A stretch of 57,351 nucleotides of DNA from CAZWVM01 sp964637705 (GCA_964637705.1 CAZWVM010000003.1:1-57351), one strand, 5' to 3'; positions 8,428 to 16,706 are shown, numbered from the stretch's first letter. The notes: generated from the letters alone by a model not told the origin. Program-made: numbers and translations.

Positions 8428-9416
8428 CGGACCCGGCCTCCCGCGCCACGCCGCCTCTCCGGTGGGGCGTCCTGGGAACCGGCGGCATCCTGGCCGGCGT
8501 TCTGCCGGCCGTCGCGAAGCTGCCGGATCACGTCGTCCTCTCCGTCGCCGGCCGATCGCAGGCCAAGGCCGGCGCCGTCGCGTCCCGTTTCGGCCTGCCG
8601 CGTTGTCACGAGGATTTCGCCTCGCTGGTCTCCGATCCGGACATCGACGCCGTGTACGTGGCCCTGCCCAACTCCCTGCACGCGGAGTGGTGCATCCGCG
8701 CGCTGGAGGCCGGCAAGCACGTCCTGTGCGAGAAACCGCTCGCTCTCTCCGTCGCCGACGTGCGCGCCCTGTTCGGGGCGGCCCGGCGTTCGAGCCGGGT
8801 GCTCATGGAGGGATTCATGTACCGGCACCATCCGGTCATCGCCGAAACCCTGCGCATGGTTCGGACGGGTGTCATCGGTAAGATCCGCCGGATCGAGTGC
8901 CGCTTCACCTCCTACCTCCCGCCCGGCGACAATTACCGCTGGCGACCGGAGTGCGGCGGCGGCTCGGCCTGGGACCTGGGCTGCTACTGCCTCCACTTCG
9001 CGCGGCTCCTCGCCGGCGCGGAACCGCGGGAAAGCCGGTCGACGATCGCGTGGTCCGAGAGCGGAGTGGACGAGTCGATGCGCGCCGAGCACGTCTTCCC
9101 CGGGGGCATCGCCGCGTCATGGCAGTCGGGTTTCACGCGGCCCGGCCTGGCCGACGCCTCCATCGAGGGCGAATGCGGAACGATTCGCCTCGATTGGCCC
9201 TGGCTGCCGGAACTGGCCCGGAATCCCTTGAGGCTCGAGAAGGAGGGGAAAGACGAGTCTGTGCCCGTGCCCGCCGCCAATTCCTACGCCCGGGAGTTTC
9301 TCCACTTCGGCGCCTGCGTGCGGGGCGTCGAGGTTCCGCTCGGCGGCGAGGAGGACGCGGCGGGAAATTGCGAGGGACTCGTTCGCCTCCTCGAGGCGGG
9401 ACGCGCCGCCGCATGA
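8424..9416 (+). CDS. Gfo/Idh/MocA-family oxidoreductase
   Basis: This 330-aa NAD(P)-dependent oxidoreductase has GVLGTGGI at residues 15-22 and CEKPLALS from 102. Later segments MEGFMYRHHP and GGGSAWDLGCY are typical of the family's substrate domain, and this sub-branch often acts on sugars or trans-dihydrodiols. The GTG start shares GTGA with the upstream GT2 stop; an extended open frame upstream is only a shadow of that gene. The likely role is oxidation or reduction of a sugar intermediate for the neighbouring glycosyltransferase. Confidence 0.88.
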   Translation: MTDPASRATPPLRWGVLGTGGILAGVLPAVAKLPDHVVLSVAGRSQAKAGAVASRFGLPRCHEDFASLVSDPDIDAVYVALPNSLHAEWCIRALEAGKHVLCEKPLALSVADVRALFGAARRSSRVLMEGFMYRHHPVIAETLRMVRTGVIGKIRRIECRFTSYLPPGDNYRWRPECGGGSAWDLGCYCLHFARLLAGAEPRESRSTIAWSESGVDESMRAEHVFPGGIAASWQSGFTRPGLADASIEGECGTIRLDWPWLPELARNPLRLEKEGKDESVPVPAANSYAREFLHFGACVRGVEVPLGGEEDAAGNCEGLVRLLEAGRAAA

Positions 9417-9447
9417 ATCGCCGCCCTCGGACCCGCTCGCTCTTCGC

Positions 9448-9475
9448 TTGTCACCGCGACTTCGCGCATTATAGT
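9448..9475 (+). promoter_or_regulatory. Promoter upstream of the 9529 methyltransferase
   Basis: TTGTCA (9448-9453), a 16-base spacer and TATAGT (9470-9475), one of the best sigma70-like matches in the window. The predicted start of transcription falls on a GTG at 9482, not on the methyltransferase start. Confidence 0.6.
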
Positions 9476-9481
9476 TTTCCG

Positions 9482-9532
9482 GTGGAACTCATCGACGGCA
9501 GACGCATTTCCCGCGGCGCGGATCGCGCGTGA
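9482..9532 (+). CDS. Possible 16-codon leaderless mini-ORF
   Basis: A GTG at 9482 lies six bases after the TATAGT box and opens a 16-residue frame (VELIDGRRISRGADRA) that ends in TGA at 9530-9532. That stop overlaps the GTG start of the methyltransferase as GTGA. The frame differs from the downstream gene. It may be a translated leader that delivers ribosomes to the methyltransferase start. It is too short to judge by composition. Confidence 0.35.
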   Translation: MELIDGRRISRGADRA

Positions 9533-10590
9533 GCGACGGCACAGTGTCCGACCCCGCGGTCCCGCGGATCGAGCGGCCGGATTTCCTGCTCCACCTGGCC
9601 CGGCTCTTCGCCCGCGTGCGGTGCACCGAGCGTGAGCTGGATCTCTTCGGCGCGGCCGCGACGGCGCGCCTCGCCGTGGCCTTCTGCGCCCCGTCGGACA
9701 CCCGGATCGTGAACGTCTACGACGGCACCCGGCAGGGCGAAGACTTCCACGGCCGCGTGGTGCTCTCCCCCGACCGCCTCGCCGAGGGGCCGCGCGAGCG
9801 TCCGGTCGTCATCGCCAGTTCGCGCCTCCCTGCGGACCTGGAGTCGATCGCCGCTCTCATCGCTGCCCGTGGAAGAAAGCCCCGGTTCCTGCACGAGGTC
9901 TTCCAGGTCGAGGAGCCGGTCTTCTCAAGCGTCCTGGAGCTACTGCCCCCCGACATGAAGAAACACCTCATCGCGCGCTTTCCCGGCCGGATCTGGGACG
10001 AGGCGGGAACTCATTTCTACGACCGTGGCCAGTACCCCGCCGACCCCGTCCTGCGCGCGGAATTCGTCGCCCGCGACGAGGCCTTCGTCGGCCTGTATGC
10101 CGATACGGTCGCTTCCCTGGGCGTTTCGAGCGCCCTCGAGATCGGATGCGGAATGGGGCGGCACCTGCGCCGCCTGAGAACCTGTCCGGGACTCTCCCGC
10201 GTCGCCGGGATCGATCCGTCGATGAAGATGCTGAAGCGTTCCGGGGAGACGCTCGTCGGTTGCGCCGACGCGGTCCGTCTTCCCTTCCCGGACCGCAGCT
10301 TCGACCTCGTCTTCACGGCCGGGGGCGTGCTCCAGCACCTGCCTCACGAGAAGCAACTCCCCGCTCTCCGCGAGATGATCCGCGTCGCGCGACGGCACAT
10401 CCTCCTGTGGGAATCCGGCATTCCTTCCGGTCGAGAGGCCGAGGGATACAAGTTCCACCGGGACTGGGCGGCGCTGGCGCAGTCGACGGGATTGAGTTGC
10501 CGGCGGGTTCCCGTCTCCCCGGAAGCTCATCCGATGCCGGAGACGCCGGAACAGTTCTACTTCCTCAGGATCGACCTCGGCGGATCCTAG
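9529..10590 (+). CDS. SAM-dependent methyltransferase with N-terminal Rossmann-like domain
   Basis: This 353-aa protein has a class I MT domain from about residue 190, with ALEIGCGMGRHL at 202-213 and the post-motif GGVLQHLPHE. Residues 1-140 form another alpha/beta unit (VVIASSRLPADLESIAALI) resembling the nucleotide-sugar Rossmann modules seen elsewhere in this window. It probably modifies a sugar. The GTG start overlaps the mini-ORF stop. Its TAG stop shares the palindrome CTAG at 10587-10590 with the convergent GT2 gene. Confidence 0.85.
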   Translation: MSDGTVSDPAVPRIERPDFLLHLARLFARVRCTERELDLFGAAATARLAVAFCAPSDTRIVNVYDGTRQGEDFHGRVVLSPDRLAEGPRERPVVIASSRLPADLESIAALIAARGRKPRFLHEVFQVEEPVFSSVLELLPPDMKKHLIARFPGRIWDEAGTHFYDRGQYPADPVLRAEFVARDEAFVGLYADTVASLGVSSALEIGCGMGRHLRRLRTCPGLSRVAGIDPSMKMLKRSGETLVGCADAVRLPFPDRSFDLVFTAGGVLQHLPHEKQLPALREMIRVARRHILLWESGIPSGREAEGYKFHRDWAALAQSTGLSCRRVPVSPEAHPMPETPEQFYFLRIDLGGS

Positions 10591-11798
10591 TTCCCGTCGC
10601 CGGTCGATCCGCCCCGGCGCCCCGCGATTCGTTCCAGGTGAAACCGAGCTCCTCCGGAGTGGAGGCAGGAGGGAGGCTGGTCGAGGGCGAGGATGTGCCC
10701 GAAGAGCCTTCTTGCCTCGACCACGTCGCCCTGTTGCTCGTGCAGCGAGGCCCGGTAGTAGTCGGCCCAGAGCATGGCGCGCTCCGGCGCCTCGATCCTC
10801 GAGTCGCTCCGCGCCGCTTCGTGCGCCAGCTCATGCAGCCGCGACATTTCCGCCTCGTCGCGATCCCGCCACGCGAAACGCATCAGGTCGCGGACGGCGT
10901 CCAGCCGCACGGGGACGCTCGCGGCCGATGACGCCACGGTGCGCAGGAACTCGCGGCCCCGGTCCAGGTCTCCCGTCCTGATCGCCAGGAGTCCCTTGAT
11001 CCAGGTCACGATCTCCCGAGAAACCCGGGGTTCCTCGATCCGCGCGTCGATCAACGACCGCAGGACGTCCGGGTCGGGATTCTCGTCGTTGCCGAGCCGG
11101 TAGGACTCACCCAGCCAGGAACATCCCATGCTCAGGAGGCGCCCGCTCCATTCCCGGTGAAACATCCGGAGCCGCGATACGCTCTTGGACCCGGGATGCA
11201 GGCGGAAGTCGGTCCATGTCTCCGGGATGATGACCATGCGCGACGAAGCCAGGAGCCTCGTGTAGAGCTCCTGGTCCATGCAGTAATTCAACTCGGGCGC
11301 CAGGCCGCCGCAGCGCCGGAAAGACTCGAGCGTGAACCATGTCGAGGGCTGAGAGAGGTAGTAGCGGAAATAGACCATGGCCGCGTCCGTGGGCATGGCC
11401 TGGAGCCCGCCCGTCACGCGTCCCTCGGCGTCGATGTAGCGCCCGTCGCCGGCGACAACGTCCGCGTCCGGGTGGCGCGCGAAGGCCGCCGCGATCCGCT
11501 CGAGGCAACCCGAGAGGAGTCGCTCGTCGGCGTTGATCCAGTTGGCGTAGCGCCCGGAGACCCGGCTGAATCCCTTGACCAGGGCCTCGCCCTGCCCGCG
11601 GTCCGCGCCGGGCAGAAGGGTCAGCCCCTCCTGAGAAGAGAGGTACTCGAGCGTGCCGTCGGTCGAACCGCCGTCGCAGACGATGTGCTCGAGGGACACG
11701 CCCTGCGCCCGGATGCTCTCAACGCACTCCCGTATGAACGGCATGCCGTTGAGGACCGGCGTGACGATGGAGAAGAGAGGACTCTCCCCGGCCGTCAT
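10587..11798 (-). CDS. Family 2 glycosyltransferase with helical-repeat C-terminus
   Basis: This 403-aa protein starts with a GT2 domain: FSIVTPVLNG at residues 9-18, CDGGSTDGT at 41-49, and NWINADERL at 86-94 in the usual DxD position. Residues from about 280 form helices resembling TPR repeats (TGDLDRGREFLRTVASS; QQGDVVEARRLFGHILALD), which may hold a partner or acceptor. The ATG at 11798 overlaps the SGNH gene stop (ATGA). The gene closes region C and ends in a shared CTAG with the opposing methyltransferase, leaving no room for a terminator between them. Confidence 0.87.
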   Translation of the reverse strand: MTAGESPLFSIVTPVLNGMPFIRECVESIRAQGVSLEHIVCDGGSTDGTLEYLSSQEGLTLLPGADRGQGEALVKGFSRVSGRYANWINADERLLSGCLERIAAAFARHPDADVVAGDGRYIDAEGRVTGGLQAMPTDAAMVYFRYYLSQPSTWFTLESFRRCGGLAPELNYCMDQELYTRLLASSRMVIIPETWTDFRLHPGSKSVSRLRMFHREWSGRLLSMGCSWLGESYRLGNDENPDPDVLRSLIDARIEEPRVSREIVTWIKGLLAIRTGDLDRGREFLRTVASSAASVPVRLDAVRDLMRFAWRDRDEAEMSRLHELAHEAARSDSRIEAPERAMLWADYYRASLHEQQGDVVEARRLFGHILALDQPPSCLHSGGARFHLERIAGRRGGSTGDGN

Positions 11799-12538
11799 GC
11801 CGCTCCCTCCGCCAGCACGCGCGGGAGCGATTCGGCGACGTAACAGGCGAAGAGGTTCTCGCCCACCGCATTCGGATGCCGGTCCGCCGGCGAAACCTGG
11901 ACGTCCCGTTCCTGGTACACCGAGAGACGGTCGTTGAACCCGAGCAGCACCCGCGTGCGCTGCCCGTTCAGCGTCGCCAGCCGCCGCTCGAAGTGGCGGC
12001 GCAACCCGTACAGCCCGATGTCCCAGAAGACGCAAACGTAGCGATGTCCTCCCGCCTCGACGGCTTCCGCGAAGTCCCCCAGCAGGGCGAGGTCCTCTTC
12101 GATCCCCTCGCGGTAGCTCTTCTCGCCGAAGAAGAGCGCGCGGTAGATCCTCTCGAACGGGCCGGCCAGGGACGGCATCATCCCGCGAACCCAGGCGAGA
12201 CGCTCGAGAAAGACGGAGAATTCCTCCAAGGCCGCCGGGAGGGAATCCTTCAGCCTCCAGCGGCGCAAGGCGCTCCAGTGCCGAACCGCGTCGGCATCGG
12301 GGTAGACGTGGATGACGAGCGTCGGCGGAGCGCCGTCGAGCGCGGCCCGGGCCGGGGGCAGGATCTGCCGGAGGCCGCCCCCCGGGAAGCCGAGCCGTTC
12401 GACGGCCGGCGCGGCGGGCAGGATCTCGCGAATCCGCTCGCCGATCCTTTTCGCCAGGGATTCCGTCGCGAAGGAATCTCCGATGAAGAGGACCCGCCCG
12501 TGCATGAAGGCCCCGCGGACCGGATCAGTCGATGTCAT
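11795..12538 (-). CDS. SGNH/GDSL-like hydrolase or sugar O-acyl-modifying enzyme
   Basis: This 247-aa protein has LFIGDS with the candidate catalytic serine at residue 22 and a C-terminal DRHPNAVG that fits the Asp-His end of an SGNH triad. Such proteins in glycan clusters remove or transfer acyl groups. No clear GxND block is visible, so activity is uncertain. ATG 12538 has an AAGGA site eight bases upstream and overlaps the preceding 38-aa ORF; an alternative ATG at 12505 would give 236 residues starting at the first beta strand. It lies between the carbamoyltransferase and a GT2 gene. Confidence 0.75.
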   Translation of the reverse strand: MTSTDPVRGAFMHGRVLFIGDSFATESLAKRIGERIREILPAAPAVERLGFPGGGLRQILPPARAALDGAPPTLVIHVYPDADAVRHWSALRRWRLKDSLPAALEEFSVFLERLAWVRGMMPSLAGPFERIYRALFFGEKSYREGIEEDLALLGDFAEAVEAGGHRYVCVFWDIGLYGLRRHFERRLATLNGQRTRVLLGFNDRLSVYQERDVQVSPADRHPNAVGENLFACYVAESLPRVLAEGAA

Positions 12539-12641
12539 AGACGAAATCCTTGGGCTGCTCGGCGATGCGGCCGCGCCGCATCAGGAACCGGAACGGGAGG
12601 AGGAGAAGGAGAACCATGAAGATCGTCGCGCGCAGGATCAT
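12525..12641 (-). CDS. Unrecognised 38-aa membrane mini-protein
   Basis: The short frame starts at ATG 12641 and encodes one hydrophobic helix (IFMVLLLLLPFRFLM), then RRGR and a polar tail EQPKDFVYDID. It overlaps the SGNH start by 14 bases. The ATG is immediately preceded by TAAGGAG, where TAA is one copy of the target duplication of the neighbouring foldback element. Before insertion this gene would have started right behind the carbamoyltransferase stop. An in-frame ATG at 12656 inside the element could add five residues. One-helix proteins are known beside NodU-type carbamoyltransferases, but I do not recognise this one. Confidence 0.55.
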   Translation of the reverse strand: MILRATIFMVLLLLLPFRFLMRRGRIAEQPKDFVYDID

Positions 12642-12645
12642 CTCC

Positions 12646-12828
12646 TTAGAGACCATCTACAAAACCCCTTCGTCGCGAGACCGAGCGAGATGCCGCCCGG
12701 CGAGGCCGCAGGGGCAAAACGCTCGGAAACGCAGTCTTGTCCTGCGTTGAGAACGTTTTGCCCCGAGAACGAAGTCGGGCGGCGTCATAGCCGGTCGCAG
12801 CAGAAGGGGTTTTGCAGATGGTCTCTTA
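12646..12828. mobile_element. 177-bp foldback (MITE-like) element with TTA target duplication
   Basis: Inverted termini of 23 bp (12649-12671 and 12803-12825, beginning GAGACCATCT) match at 22 positions. Both sides are flanked by TTA (12646-12648 and 12826-12828). Inside, inverted pairs continue: GCCGCCCG/CGGGCGGC, GGGGCAAAACG/CGTTTTGCCCC, and a central hairpin AACGCAG (12728-12734), 7-nt loop, CTGCGTT (12742-12748). The whole unit can fold into one long imperfect stem. It encodes nothing. It sits directly after the carbamoyltransferase stop codon, which is one of the TTA/TAA copies. Confidence 0.8.
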
Positions 12829-14583
12829 ATCCTCATAGAGCACCGGATCCGCGGATCGGGCCGCCGGGTGATCCCGGTTGGCCGCCTTCTCGACGAGGAT
12901 GCGGCCCATGACCAGGGCGTCGATGTCGGTCTTCATCAGGCAGCGGAAGGCGTCGTGGGGCACGCAGACGATCGGCTCGCCCCTCACGTTGAAGGAGGTG
13001 TTGATGACGACCGGCACGCCGGTTCGATCGGCGAACGATCGGATCAGGGCATGGAAGAGCGGGTTGCTCTCTTTCGTCACCGCGTGGAGGCGCCCCGTGC
13101 CGTCGACGTGCGTCACCGCGGGAATCTCCGCCCGCTTCTCCTCCCGCACGGGATAGACCATCAGCATGTACTCGCAGGGCTCGGTGACGGCCCCGGGAAT
13201 CTCGAAGTAGTCCGCGACGCGTTCGGCGAGGATCGAGGGGGCGAAGGGCCGAAAAGCCTCGCGGTGCTTCACCTTCTCGTTCAGGATCTCCTTCATCTCG
13301 GCGCGCCGAGGGTCGGCGAGGATGGAGCGGTAGCCGAGCGACCGCGGCCCCCACTCCATGCCGCCCTGGAACCACCCGACCACCTCGCCCTCCGCCAGTC
13401 GTCGCGCCGCCTCGGACGCCGCCGCGGCGTCGTCCGGCAGCACCCGGTGCGCGATCCCTTCGGCGCGGCAGTACGCGGCGACCTGTTCGTCGGTGAAGGC
13501 GGGGCCGAGCGGGATGCGCATGCGGTGGCGGGGACAGGAACGATCGAGCCGGTGGTTCAGGGCGAGCGCCGCGCCGATGGCGCCCCCGTCGTCGCCGGGA
13601 GCCGGCGGGACGAAGAGATCCCGGAACGGCGTCGCAGAGAGGATCCGGGCGTTGGCGACGCTGTTCAACGCCACGCCGCCCGCGAAGCAGAGATGCGCGA
13701 GCCCGGTCATCTCGTGGGCGCCGCGCGCCACGTGCAGGACGGCCCGCTCCAGCGCGCGCTGGAGGGAACAGGCGAGGTTCTGGTGGTACTCCGTCACCGG
13801 ATCAGCGGCGCGACGCGGCGGGCCGAACAGGGAGATCCACCGGTCGCCGTGCATCCTGTCCTCGCGGAAGAAATCGAAGTAATCGAGATCCAGCGTGAAC
13901 GAGCCGTCGGGATGGAGGGCGAGGATCCGGTCGATGCGATCGGCCTCCGTGTCGCGTCCGTACGCGGAGAGCCCCATCACCTTGTATTCCGCGTTGTTGG
14001 GGCGGAACCCGAGGAACTGCGTGAAGGTCGAGTAGAGGAGGCCGAGGGAGTGGGGAAAGCGGATCTCGCGCAACAATGAGATGGAGTTCTCCCGCGCGCG
14101 GCCGACCGCCGTTGTCGCATACTCGCCCACGCCGTCGATCGTGAGGATCGCGGACTCCCCGAACGCGGACGGGTAGTAGGCGCTGGCCGCGTGGGCCAGG
14201 TGATGGCGGACGGTGTGAACCGGGGCGCGCAGTTCGAGGCGCCGCAGCTCGCGACGGATCGTCCTCTCGATCGGCAGGCGCGTCAGCATCCAGGCCGGCA
14301 GGTTCCCGATGAACTTTCGCCGTCCGCGCGGGTAGGCCTCGAGGTGCTCCTTCAGGATCCGCTCGAACTTGACGTAAGGCGTCTCGTAGAAGGCGACGGC
14401 GTCGATCCCGTCGGCGTCCAGCCCGGCCTGGTCGAGGGAACGGAGGACTGCCTGGACGGGAAAGCGTATGTCGTGCTTCAGGCGCGAGTAGCGCTCCTCC
14501 ATGGAGGCGGCCACGATGCGACCGTCCTCCACGATCGCCGCGGCCGCGTCGTGGTAATAGCAGGAGATGCCGAGGATCCTCAC
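12826..14583 (-). CDS. NodU/CmcH-family carbamoyltransferase
   Basis: This 585-aa enzyme should transfer a carbamoyl group from carbamoyl phosphate, through an adenylated intermediate, onto a sugar hydroxyl. The N-terminal Kae1-like domain starts ILGISCYYHDAAAAIVEDG, and the metal-binding HHLAH lies at residues 127-131. The C-terminal YrdC-like half contains WFQGGMEWGPRSLGYRSIL and the family ending INTSFNVRGEPIV. Start GTG 14583 overlaps the upstream gene as GTGA; a much longer open frame upstream is not coding. The product should be an O-carbamoylated glycan residue. A foldback element abuts its stop. Confidence 0.92.
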   Translation of the reverse strand: MRILGISCYYHDAAAAIVEDGRIVAASMEERYSRLKHDIRFPVQAVLRSLDQAGLDADGIDAVAFYETPYVKFERILKEHLEAYPRGRRKFIGNLPAWMLTRLPIERTIRRELRRLELRAPVHTVRHHLAHAASAYYPSAFGESAILTIDGVGEYATTAVGRARENSISLLREIRFPHSLGLLYSTFTQFLGFRPNNAEYKVMGLSAYGRDTEADRIDRILALHPDGSFTLDLDYFDFFREDRMHGDRWISLFGPPRRAADPVTEYHQNLACSLQRALERAVLHVARGAHEMTGLAHLCFAGGVALNSVANARILSATPFRDLFVPPAPGDDGGAIGAALALNHRLDRSCPRHRMRIPLGPAFTDEQVAAYCRAEGIAHRVLPDDAAAASEAARRLAEGEVVGWFQGGMEWGPRSLGYRSILADPRRAEMKEILNEKVKHREAFRPFAPSILAERVADYFEIPGAVTEPCEYMLMVYPVREEKRAEIPAVTHVDGTGRLHAVTKESNPLFHALIRSFADRTGVPVVINTSFNVRGEPIVCVPHDAFRCLMKTDIDALVMGRILVEKAANRDHPAARSADPVLYED

Positions 14584-15017
14584 CGGACGCGGTCCCAGCT
14601 CGATGACTTGAAGGCGGGCGTCGAGGGAAGAACGCGGAGAACCCGCAGGAGCCGCGCCGCCGTGCCGACGACGACGTCGTAGAACACGCCGATCGCACGG
14701 GCCTCCAGGGCGTCGAGGACCGCCGGGTTGAGGCGGAATCGCCGATAGGTCTCGGCATCGACGACGCGGAGGGGATCGACGCCGAGATCGGCGAGCTGCG
14801 CGCGGATCTCGGCGCCATGCTGGCTCGTGATCACGACGAGGTCGAATTCCCTCTCGAGGATCCCGCGGGGCGAGATCACGGGAATGCCCTCGACGACGCT
14901 CCCGGCCTTCGCGGAGTCCCCGTCGGCGAAGCAGACCACGCGGTCGCCACGGCGGATCCGGCCGAGCGCGGCGCGGCCGGCCGCGCCGGCGCCGTGGAGG
15001 ATCAGCCGTCGTCCCAT
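14580..15017 (-). CDS. Small Rossmann-fold nucleotide-binding protein (CoA/NAD-binding type)
   Basis: This 145-aa protein opens with LILHGAGAAGRAALG, a glycine-rich Rossmann turn, followed by FADGD at the end of the second strand and FDLVVITSQHGAEIRAQL. This is the pattern of the PglD N-terminal or CoA-binding domain often attached to sugar enzymes. It has no catalytic domain of its own. Similar modules appear fused to the 9529 methyltransferase and the 18050 radical SAM protein, so it may be a stand-alone partner domain. It lies just before the carbamoyltransferase with a GTGA overlap. Confidence 0.7.
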   Translation of the reverse strand: MGRRLILHGAGAAGRAALGRIRRGDRVVCFADGDSAKAGSVVEGIPVISPRGILEREFDLVVITSQHGAEIRAQLADLGVDPLRVVDAETYRRFRLNPAVLDALEARAIGVFYDVVVGTAARLLRVLRVLPSTPAFKSSSWDRVR

Positions 15018-15026
15018 GACCGGGTC

Positions 15027-15710
15027 TTACGCCTTCCGGAAGACGGCGATCGAGTCGCGCTTCACGAGGTCGAGGTCGATCGAGAGGCACTCGTACCCGG
15101 CCGCGCGGATGATCTCCGCCATCCGGGCCTGGTCGTTCCGCGGCCACCAGATATCCGCGTCGGGCAGATCGCGGTAGTTCGCCGGGAGACCGCAATAGGT
15201 CGTCCCCTTCGAGGCCTCCATCTTCACCCAGTCGGCGTACTGGTGGACGCAGACGGCCCCGGCCACGAGCTTCGGGCGCGCGTTCGCGAGGATCTCCTTC
15301 ACATCCTCGGCGTTGTTGTGGCAGAGGACCCCGAACGACCAGAAGACGTCGAAATGATCATCGGGGAAATCGCGGAAGGTATTGTCCGTGACGCGGCGGC
15401 AGACGAGGCGCCCGCCGTAGTTCTCGGGCTTCAGCCACGGTGTCACGTCCTGGAAGTCCGCGGTCTGGACCTCGCCGCGCGCCACGTGCGTGAGGATCGC
15501 CCGCGTCCAGCTGCCGCGCCCCGGCCCCAGTTCCAGGACGCGGGAATCCTCGCGGAGATGAGGGAGGAGCCCCTTGAGGAAGACCTCGCGGTAGGAGCCG
15601 CCGATGACCTCCTCTTCCTTCCGACGGGCCTCGTCCGGCTCGAGCGCCAGCACGTCGCCGCTGTCGTACCCGTACTGAAATTCCTTTTTCAGCCACGACT
15701 GGTCGGGCAT
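15027..15710 (-). CDS. SAM-dependent methyltransferase
   Basis: This 227-aa class I MT has RVLELGPGRGSW at residues 57-68 and FDVFWSFGVLCHNN as the active-site strand. The start is fixed by a GGAGG Shine-Dalgarno sequence six bases before ATG 15710, so the longer upstream frame is rejected. The ending DLVKRDSIAVFRKA is typical of small sugar or secondary-metabolite MTs. It is second in the region C operon. The acceptor is unknown. Confidence 0.87.
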   Translation of the reverse strand: MPDQSWLKKEFQYGYDSGDVLALEPDEARRKEEEVIGGSYREVFLKGLLPHLREDSRVLELGPGRGSWTRAILTHVARGEVQTADFQDVTPWLKPENYGGRLVCRRVTDNTFRDFPDDHFDVFWSFGVLCHNNAEDVKEILANARPKLVAGAVCVHQYADWVKMEASKGTTYCGLPANYRDLPDADIWWPRNDQARMAEIIRAAGYECLSIDLDLVKRDSIAVFRKA

Positions 15711-15750
15711 CCCATCCTCCGATTCGATTCTATTCTTATCGGCAGATCCG

Positions 15751-16665
15751 TCATCCCCGTTTTCGGAATGAGGCGTAGAGCGTGTGTCCGCGGCACCGGC
15801 GGCGCACGATCTCGAAACGGAGAAGGGCCTTGAGAATCCTGATGCGGACGGCGCGCAGGCGCGAGGGCGCCGCCCCGGGTCGCCGCGTCCGGTTCGCGTG
15901 GGCCGTGATCCACTCCTCGACGTGATAGGAGGCGAGGGACTCGTGCTTGATCCGCCGCACATCGAGCGAAAAGATCCCGGCCACCGTTCTCATCGTTTTC
16001 TCGCTCCACCGCGTGACATGGTGCGGGGGAGCGTTCAGAAGCCCCCCGGCGGTTCCGGGGAAAGCATCGTTGTCCGGAACCGCGAGGACGAGTCGGCCCC
16101 CCGGTGCCAGGAGACCGAGGCAGGACTCGAGGAATCCCCGGGGGTCCGGCACGTGCTCCAGCACCTGGAAGGAGCAGACCGAGTCGTATTCTCCCGGCTC
16201 GAGAGCGACCTGCTCTTCGACGGAGAGCGTGCGCACGTCGAAACCCAGGGCCGCGGCGGCCGCCGCAGCCGCCGCGTTGGTTTCCAGGCCGTGGATCTCG
16301 TTCTGGTCTTCCCGCTTCAATCGCGCGAGAAACGCGCCGCGCCCGCAACCGATCTCCAGGACGCGCGCGGCCGGATGCAGATCGCGCACGGCCTCGCCGT
16401 ATTCCCACTTCTCGTCCATGTAGTACCAGGGAAAAGCCTGCAGGCAGGTATACAGCGCGGGCGAACCGGGGCACGGCGGATCGTGGAACTCCAGCGCGCA
16501 GTCGAGGCAGAGAAGCCTCTCGATGCGGGACGCGCCCGAGAGGTCGGCCGAGACGTCGATCCCGAATTCGCGATTCCAGCCGGCGACGACGGCCGCGGCC
16601 TCCGTCGAAGCGACGACGCGGGTCCTCTCGGACCGGCACAACGGGCAAGGGCGGGAAGAGCTCAT
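15751..16665 (-). CDS. Zinc-ribbon SAM-dependent methyltransferase
   Basis: This 304-aa protein begins with a zinc-ribbon-like pair, CPLC (Cys7, Cys10) and CLDC (Cys53, Cys56), followed by a class I MT domain with RVLEIGCGRGAFL at residues 101-113 and SFQVLEHVPDPRG. Zinc-ribbon MTs of this type are common in glycan clusters and often act on sugars or sugar nucleotides. A run of about nine alanines follows LETN. A GGGAAG site lies six bases before ATG 16665, and a good promoter lies just upstream. It heads the region C operon. Confidence 0.88.
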   Translation of the reverse strand: MSSSRPCPLCRSERTRVVASTEAAAVVAGWNREFGIDVSADLSGASRIERLLCLDCALEFHDPPCPGSPALYTCLQAFPWYYMDEKWEYGEAVRDLHPAARVLEIGCGRGAFLARLKREDQNEIHGLETNAAAAAAAAALGFDVRTLSVEEQVALEPGEYDSVCSFQVLEHVPDPRGFLESCLGLLAPGGRLVLAVPDNDAFPGTAGGLLNAPPHHVTRWSEKTMRTVAGIFSLDVRRIKHESLASYHVEEWITAHANRTRRPGAAPSRLRAVRIRILKALLRFEIVRRRCRGHTLYASFRKRG

Positions 16666-16677
16666 ACGATCTTCCCG

Positions 16678-16706
16678 ATGGTAATCGAGGTCGGGGAGAC
16701 TGTCAG
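16678..16706 (-). promoter_or_regulatory. Promoter of the region C minus operon
   Basis: On the minus strand: CTGACA (16701-16706), a 17-base spacer, TACCAT (16678-16683), then 12 bases containing GGGAAG before ATG 16665. This leaves a very short leader with a ribosome site. The remaining DNA between here and the Ino1 promoter shows no gene or obvious riboswitch. Confidence 0.55.

Noticed and set aside
14584..15195. Extended N-terminus of the carbamoyltransferase
   Set aside because: The extra 204 residues are Arg/Pro/Gly-rich and overlap the Rossmann gene at 14580-15017 in another frame. The GTG at 14583 gives a normal family start.
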